Below the pieces are notes generated by a model. That model saw only the letters and a program-made list of their open reading frames with translations. It did no database searches and was not told where the DNA came from. A stretch of DNA of 49,337 nt, from assembly GCA_015487615.1 (NCBI GenBank), contig WFPJ01000077.1:1-49337 (forward strand), read 5' to 3'. How positions within the stretch are numbered: the stretch's first letter is position 1; each line of letters starts with the position of its first letter. This DNA comes from Aquificales bacterium. GTDB lineage: Bacteria > Aquificota > Aquificia > Aquificales > Aquificaceae. Shown in pieces: positions 44,462-49,337 of this stretch. The translations under genes and the position numbers were made by a program.

Positions 44462-45403
44462 ATGGACTGGAAGATAATGGATATAGGGGAAAAGAGGGCA
44501 TGTATTGTTACAGAATTAAATCAGTATGAAAGAGATAAACTTGTTGACATTATAAAGGGGGAAGGTATAGATGAGTTACACCTCGGAATGTCTGGAATAA
44601 GCGCCATGCTTGACTTTTTAAGGAAAATTCCCCATCTCAAAAGGCTATATATTGTAGGGGATATAAGGGGTGTAGATCTTACTCCTATAAATGAACTTCA
44701 TGATCTTGAGCTTTTATTTATATCAAGGAAGCCCGATGACGATACATGGATAGACTTTTCAAATTTAAAAAAGCTGAGGATTCTTTATATAGTATGGTGG
44801 AAGGGTGTTAGGAATATAGAAACGCTTGAGAACCTTGAAGAACTAAGGATAGGCATGTTTTCAAACAAAGATCCCGTGTACGATGGGAAAGATTTAACTC
44901 CATTCTCTAATATGAGAAAGTTAAAGGAACTGAGTTTTGACGGGGCTCCTAAGAAGCTTAAAAGTTTGAAGGGTATAGAGAATCTTAAAAATCTTGAAGT
45001 GCTTCATCTCGGATTGATTACAAAACGTATGGACGGAAAGAGTATTTGGTATGAAGATGCTTCCTATCTTGAGGGTAAGGCGCGTAGGCATCTTTGTGAA
45101 AAACTTGAGAGTTTGGAAGGCATTGAGAATCTTACAAATCTACGAGAGTTTTTCATCTGTGCAAAAAAACTTAAAACCACCAAAAACCTTGCCTCTTTAA
45201 AGAAACTCAGGGATGTCCGCATCCATGCGGATGATATAGAAGATAAGGATCTGTCCCACTTCCTTGAATTACCCGAGCTTATAAGATTTGAATTTGTCCC
45301 GCCCACTAGACGGGATAAGGATATGTATACTCCTCATCCAGATGAAATTGAGGAGGTCGCACGTGAGAGACTTGTAGAGTGGCAAGAGGCGGGCAAGATA
45401 TAA
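44462..45403 (+). CDS. Leucine-rich-repeat protein
   Basis: A 313-residue protein with seven or so irregular leucine-rich repeats of the 22-24 residue kind: LKRLYIVGDIRGVDLTPI, LELLFISRK, LRILYIVWWKGVRNIETL, LEELRIGMFS, LKELSFDGAPKKLKSLKGI, LEVLHLGLIT, LREFFICAKKLKTTKNLASL, LRDVRIHADD. It has no signal peptide or membrane helix and is likely cytoplasmic. It ends with a charged tail. It could be a protein-binding scaffold. The ATG is leaderless-like, with TATAAC and TATAGA boxes 3 and 10 nt upstream. Confidence 0.75.
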   Translation: MDWKIMDIGEKRACIVTELNQYERDKLVDIIKGEGIDELHLGMSGISAMLDFLRKIPHLKRLYIVGDIRGVDLTPINELHDLELLFISRKPDDDTWIDFSNLKKLRILYIVWWKGVRNIETLENLEELRIGMFSNKDPVYDGKDLTPFSNMRKLKELSFDGAPKKLKSLKGIENLKNLEVLHLGLITKRMDGKSIWYEDASYLEGKARRHLCEKLESLEGIENLTNLREFFICAKKLKTTKNLASLKKLRDVRIHADDIEDKDLSHFLELPELIRFEFVPPTRRDKDMYTPHPDEIEEVARERLVEWQEAGKI

Positions 45404-45454
45404 GTTCTTTTTATTCGTATAAATTTTACTTATAGTAGCAGGCTATAAGCAGAT

Positions 45455-45479
45455 GTAATACTTTTGTATGTTACTTTTT
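45455..45479 (+). terminator. Possible terminator after the LRR gene
   Basis: GTAATAC-TTTT-GTATGTTAC can pair with a 2-nt bulge and is followed by TTTTTC. It is AT-rich, so the hairpin is weak for a thermophile. Confidence 0.35.
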
Positions 45480-45594
45480 CTTAACATCCCCTTATACATT
45501 ACGTCCTAAATTCAATAATTTATCTCTTTACTCTGCTAAATACCATTTCCGTATAAAAGTAAAATTTTCTCGTGCACGGTTTATTAATTTAGTT

Positions 45595-45600
45595 TATAAT
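45595..45600 (+). promoter_or_regulatory. TATAAT promoter of the cytochrome c gene
   Basis: TATAAT lies 30 nt before the ATG, with an AAGGGAGG Shine-Dalgarno sequence between: a conventional, probably strong, expression unit closed by a good terminator. Confidence 0.5.
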
Positions 45601-45630
45601 GCTATAACTAAAATTTAAGGGAGGTGTACT

Positions 45631-45945
45631 ATGATAAAGTTTCTACTTTTGGCACTGGGTAGCAGTCTTATGGTTATGGCTGCGGACGGTGAAGCTATAT
45701 TCAAGCAGAAGGGATGTACTTCTTGTCACAGACCGGATATGGATACTGTGGGGCCTTCTCTTAAGAAGATAGCGCAAGCCTATGCGGGTAAGAGAGAGGA
45801 CCTTATTAAATTCCTGAAAGGACAGGGAGAGGCTATAGTGGATCCTGCCAAGGCTTCAGTAATGAAAATGCAGTTAGCAAGAATTAAGGATCTTTCTGAC
45901 GAGGAATTTGCCGCTCTTGCAGATTACATACTTAAATTCAAGTGA
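45631..45945 (+). CDS. Small monoheme cytochrome c (c552-like)
   Basis: A 104-residue periplasmic electron carrier. Residues 1-18 (MIKFLLLALGSSLMVMAA) are a signal peptide. The heme site is KGCTSCHRPD (CxxCH, about 28-37), VGPSLKKIAQAYAGKR follows, and the axial methionine is probably in SVMKMQLARI. The C-terminal helix ADYILKFK is typical. The size and layout resemble cytochrome c552 of Hydrogenobacter, but the sequence differs clearly. It is a single-gene transcription unit with its own promoter and terminator. Confidence 0.92.
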   Translation: MIKFLLLALGSSLMVMAADGEAIFKQKGCTSCHRPDMDTVGPSLKKIAQAYAGKREDLIKFLKGQGEAIVDPAKASVMKMQLARIKDLSDEEFAALADYILKFK

Positions 45946-45956
45946 TTTATAAAACA

Positions 45957-45991
45957 AGGAGCAGGTGGGCACGCGCGCCCACCTCCTTTTT
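45957..45991 (+). terminator. Strong Rho-independent terminator after the cytochrome gene
   Basis: AGGTGGGC (45963-45970), loop ACGCGC, GCCCACCT (45977-45984): an 8-bp perfect GC-rich stem, followed by CCTTTTT. It is the clearest terminator in the window. Confidence 0.85.
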
Positions 45992-46037
45992 CCCCTCTTG
46001 CTTTTTTCTTTTTTATTTTTGAATTAATAATTATTAT

Positions 46038-46892
46038 ATGATCATAATAATAACACTACTTCTGTTTGTAGCCTTGTCAAATTATGTTATAAGTGCATTT
46101 CAAGAAGCTAACGCTGTAAGACAAACCGTTGAAAAAATTTACTTAAAAGAACAGGGACTTTATATAGCTACTTCTGCCATCCCCCTCATAAAGGAATTGA
46201 TAAAAAGGGATGATCCTTCCTATGACAGTTTGTCGGATACTTGGGCCTTACCCATTGAATTTGCTACGGATGAGGGTAGCATACAAGTTACGATTAGCGA
46301 TGAGGACAGATTTTTCAATCTCAACTATGTGGCAAATGAAAAACATAGGCAGGTTCTGGAAAGGCTGTTTTTATTACTTAATATAGATCCGTACTATATA
46401 GACTCTATGCTTGTATGGATAGGTGAAAGGTCGGGCGGTATAGATACGGATTATCCTGTGAAGGGTAAACCCTTTGACAGTCCCCTTGAGCTTAAATACT
46501 TGGGTATGTCCGATGAAGATCTATACGGAAAAATGATAGGTAACAAATTTTATGAGGGTCTCTTATCTCTTGTAACGGTTTATTCCTCCGGTAAGATAAA
46601 CATAAATACAGCTCCTAAAACCCTTCTTATGGCTCTTGATCCTTCCATTGATGAAACCATAGCAAAGCGTATAATAGAGAGGAGGCAGGTAAAACCCTTT
46701 AAAAGGCTAAGTGATTTAAGCCTTGTTGAAGGTATAAATCCATTCGTTGTTTATAATATTGAAAAATTTGCGGATGTAAAAAGTAGGTTTTTCAACATAG
46801 AGATTGTTGTCAAAGTGGGGGATGCGGAGGTTACCGTTAGGGTTATATATGACAGACAGAAGGATAAAATAGTTTACAGGGAGATAATTTAA
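46038..46892 (+). CDS. GspK-like minor pseudopilin (type II secretion)
   Basis: A 284-residue protein. The first about 20 residues are a hydrophobic helix (MIIIITLLLFVALSNYVISAF). A GspK-like body follows: DPSYDSLSDTWALPIEFATDEGSIQVTISDEDRFFNLN, VWIGERSG, KGKPFDSPLELKYLGM, and a helix-hairpin-helix-like GKININTAPKTLLMAL. The basic leader with a Gly before the helix, expected for prepilin peptidase, is absent: the frame has a stop six codons upstream, and no other start lies between. Either the start is unusual or the protein is simply a membrane-anchored relative. Other gsp genes are not in the window. Confidence 0.8.
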   Translation: MIIIITLLLFVALSNYVISAFQEANAVRQTVEKIYLKEQGLYIATSAIPLIKELIKRDDPSYDSLSDTWALPIEFATDEGSIQVTISDEDRFFNLNYVANEKHRQVLERLFLLLNIDPYYIDSMLVWIGERSGGIDTDYPVKGKPFDSPLELKYLGMSDEDLYGKMIGNKFYEGLLSLVTVYSSGKININTAPKTLLMALDPSIDETIAKRIIERRQVKPFKRLSDLSLVEGINPFVVYNIEKFADVKSRFFNIEIVVKVGDAEVTVRVIYDRQKDKIVYREII

Positions 46893-46921
46893 TTGATTAG
46901 ATAAATAAATAAAAGGATGGG

Positions 46922-47638
46922 GTGAAGATGAAAGCAATGTTAAACCTTTTAACACTTTTAATCTTTCTCCTCGGTTTTGTGCATGCGGGGGATTTTGTAT
47001 TCGGTCCTGTGAAGGTTGAAGTGGGACCTGACGGTAAAGGGGAGAAGACCTTTGAATTTGAGGTTCCGAGTACGAGGGCTATTTACGGGGTGCATGTTCG
47101 TAATGGGTACATACTATACGGAGGCAAGGGCGAGAAGGTCAAAAAAGGTGAGATCTACATTAATGGAAGGCTTGTGATGACATTTGATGATAAACCTTAC
47201 AGTCCCAGATCCCGCAAGAAGCCTGGTGTTGATGTACAGCTCAGGAAAAAGAATGTAATGGTAGTTAAGGTATGGGGACCGCCCGGGTCTTTCGCGAGTG
47301 TTGATATAATAGAGGCGCCTCTTAATCCGCCTGTATGTAATGAAGATTGCAGTTTGAGTGTGGAGAATATGGGGCCGAGTTCTGGTGTTTTGATTTACTG
47401 GGCACGATTTGAGGAGGAGGGGATAGAGTATTATGTGTTTTACAGGTCTGAGGGTAAGGAGGGACCTTGGAAGAAGCTATATACCATAGGTTGGAGGTAT
47501 AGGAGCGGGCCTGCTGTTGATGATCCGCCCGATCTTGATAAGAAGACATATTGCTATAAAGTTGAGGCTGTAAAGAAGGGGAAAGTTGTAAGGGTTTTAG
47601 GTCCTGTTTGTGTTCCCCCTTACAGATACTCATGGTAG
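46922..47638 (+). CDS. Secreted protein of unknown function, fibronectin III-like C-terminus
   Basis: A 238-residue protein with a signal peptide (MLNLLTLLIFLLGFVHAG). The first part (about 25-135) is a beta-rich domain (FVFGPVKVEVGPDGKGEKTFEFEVP; YINGRLVMTFDDKPYSP), and the second (about 140-238) has a fibronectin III-like layout (GVLIYWARFEEEGIEYYVFYRS; YCYKVEAVKKGKVV). Two close cysteines (CNEDCS) are present. The start may be GTG at 46922 (5 nt after AAGGA) or ATG at 46928. I do not recognise a family. Confidence 0.65.
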   Translation: MKMKAMLNLLTLLIFLLGFVHAGDFVFGPVKVEVGPDGKGEKTFEFEVPSTRAIYGVHVRNGYILYGGKGEKVKKGEIYINGRLVMTFDDKPYSPRSRKKPGVDVQLRKKNVMVVKVWGPPGSFASVDIIEAPLNPPVCNEDCSLSVENMGPSSGVLIYWARFEEEGIEYYVFYRSEGKEGPWKKLYTIGWRYRSGPAVDDPPDLDKKTYCYKVEAVKKGKVVRVLGPVCVPPYRYSW

Positions 47639-47650
47639 GAGGGGAAAGGG

Positions 47651-47936
47651 ATGAGGAGGTTTTTAGTTTTTGTATTAACTATTTTGCCTTATCTTTTTGC
47701 ATTTTCAGTGGTGCCGAGATACAACCAGCCCTATATGAGGAGCGAATGGTATCTTTACGGTTGCGGTATGTTCAGTACAAGTATGCTGGGTAAGAGAGTG
47801 GTGACGAACAGGACCCCCGTTAAAATCGGAGATCAAAGTCCATCCCGCCGAAGGGCAGATCTATATCGGAAGGGAAGTTTGTAAGATAGTAGAGGAAGGA
47901 CTTTACAGCTTTTACATAGTTGAAATCAGTTCCTAA
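47651..47936 (+). pseudogene. Small exported protein interrupted by a frameshift
   Basis: The first frame gives a signal peptide and MRSEWYLYGCGMFSTSML... up to about 47813. After that the coding-like text continues in another frame: EIKVHPAEGQIYIGREVCKIVEEG, then LYSFYIVEISS and a stop at 47934-47936. Removing one C from the run CCCCC (47814-47818) joins the two as TNRTPLKSEIKVHPAEG. This is either a recent one-base insertion or a sequencing error in a homopolymer. The restored protein would have about 94 residues. It lies 12 nt after the previous secreted protein and has GGAGGGG upstream. Confidence 0.55.
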
Positions 47937-47989
47937 AAAGTTGAAGAATTTTTGGGAAGTAGTATACTTATCGAGAGATTGAGGCAAAT

Positions 47990-48247
47990 ATGGTTTGGGG
48001 AAAAGCCACTCAATACTTTACGACTAAGGTTATTCGTAAGCGTAGTTACCTTAAACCGGAGTGGATAGAGATGGCAAGGCAAAGGAAAGAGGTTGTTAGG
48101 GAGGAAGTGCAGAAGGACGGAAGAATACGCATGTGGATTTATATAAAGGAGGTAAATAAATACCTGAGAGTTGTGTTTCTGCAAGATGGAGAAACTGTGC
48201 ATAATGCTTTTTTTGACAGAAATTTTAAAAAGGAGGTTGAAAGATGA
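47990..48247 (+). CDS. Small DUF4258-like protein, possible toxin-like partner
   Basis: An 85-residue protein: RKRSYLKPEWIEMARQRKEVVREEVQKDGRI, then YLRVVFLQDGETVHNAFFDRNFK. The WIE...EVxxDGR...LRVV...TxxNAFFDR pattern resembles small DUF4258-type proteins often found next to DUF2283 proteins. It overlaps the next gene by 4 nt (ATGA), the usual layout of such pairs. Toxin activity is not shown. Confidence 0.6.
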   Translation: MVWGKATQYFTTKVIRKRSYLKPEWIEMARQRKEVVREEVQKDGRIRMWIYIKEVNKYLRVVFLQDGETVHNAFFDRNFKKEVER

Positions 48248-48447
48248 AGGTTCAATACTTCCCCGACACGGATACGCTTTATATAGAACTTATTGACGTA
48301 CCGAGTGTGGAGTCGGAAGAAGTTATGGAGGGAATCGTTCTTGATTACGACAAAGAAGGGAAGGTAGTTGGTATAGAGATAGAGCGTTTTACCGAAAGAT
48401 TCAGGAGAGAACCTGCGGAAATACCCCTTAAGCTCATGCCGGCTTAA
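48244..48447 (+). CDS. DUF2283-family small protein
   Basis: A 67-residue protein with the DUF2283 pattern: MKVQYFPDTDTLYIELIDVPSVESEEVMEGIVLDYDKEGKVVGIEIE (YDxxxDxLYI ... DxxGxxxGIEI). It is coupled to the gene before it. Members of this family have been suggested as partners in small two-gene modules. Confidence 0.75.
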   Translation: MKVQYFPDTDTLYIELIDVPSVESEEVMEGIVLDYDKEGKVVGIEIERFTERFRREPAEIPLKLMPA

Positions 48448-48501
48448 CTCATGGACCGGTTGATAGACACATACTTGATGAGCTCAGAAAGATAAGAGAT
48501 C

Positions 48502-48828
48502 TCAAGACTGTTGAAACCGAAGAGCACCTTCTGAAACCTTATCTCCTACGCTGACAACCTCATGGTCCTTTTTTACTAAGGTACCGAGTTTTAATCCTGC
48601 TTTTGCGAATTCCTTTCCTGATACAAAATTAAGATCTTCGGAAAGTCTGTTTAATCCGTAACATAATCTTAAAGCGGTACCCCCTTGGAAGACCATACTA
48701 TCTAAGAGTTCTTTATCACTGCTTATAACTTCCAGAATGGCAAACTGTACTGCTTCCCTTATGTAATGATTTTCATGTGTGCCCTTTACCGGTTTTGCCT
48801 TCAGAAGTATAGCTCTTATTCTTTCCAC
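48502..48828 (-). pseudogene. AbiEii-like nucleotidyltransferase, truncated
   Basis: A 108-residue remnant from a GTG start. It has the nucleotidyltransferase motif MVFQGGTALRLCYGLNRLSEDLNF (GGTxLR ... RxSxDxxF), with the second metal Asp changed to Asn. Normal AbiEii/AbiGii proteins run past 200 residues; here a stop cuts off most of the C-terminal part. Its partner gene upstream overlaps it by 13 nt. The truncation and the altered Asp argue that it is decayed. Confidence 0.65.
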
Positions 48829-49175
48829 TTCTGTTCTTCCAAAAGATCAACACTCCTTCTGTGCTTCTTTAAATCTCTTTCCACAAGCTCGGCTGACGCT
48901 TCAAAAACCTTCTTTTCCGCATTCCACACTATCAAGTCCTTCTCCATTAGCTCTTTAACCTTTTCCTTGTTTATATCACCGTGAACAAACTCAACAATAC
49001 CGAAGGGAGTTTTGTATGTGTAGCTTCTTCCTTCCGTTACAAAGGTCAGTCTGTTAGGAACTTGAGATATTAAAGACAACTCGGATGCTCTGCTCTCAAG
49101 AGAATGATAAAAAAACTCCCTGCCTCTCAATATATAATCAATAATTCTTATAAACACCTGACATAATATAGCCAT
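48816..49175 (-). CDS. AbiEi/DUF6088-like antitoxin, probably N-terminally truncated
   Basis: A 119-residue protein. The segment ASELSLISQVPNRLTFVTEGRSYTYKTPFGIVEFVHGDI resembles the C-terminal domain of AbiEi/DUF6088 antitoxins. The N-terminal winged-helix expected before it is missing or replaced by MAILCQVFIRIIDYILRG. It overlaps the truncated AbiEii-like gene, which is the normal order of an AbiE locus. Both genes look like remains of one toxin-antitoxin system. Confidence 0.6.
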   Translation of the reverse strand: MAILCQVFIRIIDYILRGREFFYHSLESRASELSLISQVPNRLTFVTEGRSYTYKTPFGIVEFVHGDINKEKVKELMEKDLIVWNAEKKVFEASAELVERDLKKHRRSVDLLEEQKWKE

Positions 49176-49218
49176 TAACTATATTAATCCTGTTATGAAA
49201 CCCAAAGAGGTGATGGAA

Positions 49219-49337
49219 GATGTCATCGGTTAAGAGAGTCCTCACAATAAGGGTTTCAGGAAAGGAAAAGAAGGAAAAGGTAAGAAAATTCCTCTTTGAC
49301 CTTGCTCACTTCAGAAATATGCTCATTCTTATGATAG
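49219..49337 (+). CDS. Partial ORF running off the window (possible TnpB-like)
   Basis: An ORF from the ATG at 49219, preceded by GAGGTGATGGAAG, reads MSSVKRVLTIRVSGKEKKEK and then VRKFLFDLAHFRNMLILMI before the window ends. The basic start and LFDLAHFRN segment recall the N-terminus of IS605-type TnpB proteins, but 39 residues do not decide it. A 12-codon ORF at 49195 (MKPKEVMEDVIG) overlaps its start. Confidence 0.35.

Larger units (their letters stand above)
45404..45630. other. AT-rich intergenic region, no gene seen
   Basis: 227 bp with no ORF or RNA gene that I can support. It contains the weak terminator candidate of the LRR gene and the promoter of the cytochrome gene. It is the longest gap in the window. 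Confidence 0.6.

Noticed and set aside
47322-47633. Minus-strand ORF of 103 aa
   Set aside because: It is a shadow of the secreted protein at 46922; it is Pro/Gln/Ser-rich, with no start signal.
48445-48554. A separate gene in HGPVDRHILDELRKIRD...
   Set aside because: The frame has no start codon with a ribosome-binding site and is only about 38 codons long. It is noted as a fragment under the AbiE finding.
49195-49233. MKPKEVMEDVIG as a remnant of an IS607 resolvase before a TnpB
   Set aside because: Twelve codons are too few to identify anything, and the following ORF is cut by the window end.

Overview
The window reads as chromosome of a thermophilic, microaerophilic bacterium of the Aquificaceae (Hydrogenobacter / Thermocrinis / Aquifex type). 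This is an inference from gene content, not from a database search. Supporting signs are a protein disulfide oxidoreductase with two CxxC sites, a branched-polyamine synthase (BpsA), a stand-alone MnmC2-type tRNA methyltransferase, an F-ATPase subunit c with an apparent signal peptide, a small c552-like cytochrome, futalosine-pathway MqnD, archaeal-type AhcY and LeuD, and an rpmH-yidD junction with no rnpA. Genes are packed tightly. No gene-free stretch exceeds 300 bases; the longest, 45404-45630, holds a weak terminator candidate and the cytochrome promoter.

Layout. 1-1244: end of thiC and mqnD. 1288-9947: a plus-strand run with ccdA-like, proA, panB, the type IV pilus motor set pilB-pilT-pilC, and a radical SAM protein. 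9909-10718 (minus): polyprenyl synthase. 10744-14443 (plus): MoxR ATPase, HAD phosphatase, lptD. 14418-17230 (minus): rpe, hom and a ParB-like protein. 17317-25584 (plus): ppa, kdsD, atpB, a UspA-like gene, atpE, rpmH, yidD, yidC, a heme-sensor GGDEF/EAL protein and a rhodanese. 25567-29358: leuD (minus), lplA (plus), then ahcY, tRNA-Asp and a secreted protein with a structured leader (all minus). 29484-33472 (plus): NifA-like activator, PDO, a DUF3108-like protein with an apparent CTG start, argF. 33460-35113 (minus): M23 peptidase and bpsA. 35165-38266 (plus): tlyA followed by a three-gene unknown module ending in a pseudo-receiver/PATAN/ODP fusion. 38253-44408 (minus): one long operon, trpS - PHP protein - small protein - GGDEF - PTPS-III-like - rlmN - lepB - mnmC2. 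44462-47638 (plus): LRR protein, cytochrome c, GspK-like protein, secreted protein. 47651-49337: an accessory, decaying tail with a frameshifted secreted protein, a DUF4258/DUF2283-like pair, truncated AbiE-like genes and a partial ORF.

Two genome-wide habits stand out. First, many starts have a TATAAT-like box ending only 6-10 nt before the start codon and no Shine-Dalgarno sequence, which suggests leaderless transcripts. Second, all six convergent gene pairs overlap at their 3' ends or abut exactly.

The best candidates for something little described are the module at 35925-38266 (degenerate phosphohexomutase-like domain, small helical protein, pseudo-receiver/PATAN/ligand-poor diiron fold), the pseudoknot-capable leader RNA at about 29359-29440, and the UspA-like gene between the F0 subunits a and c.
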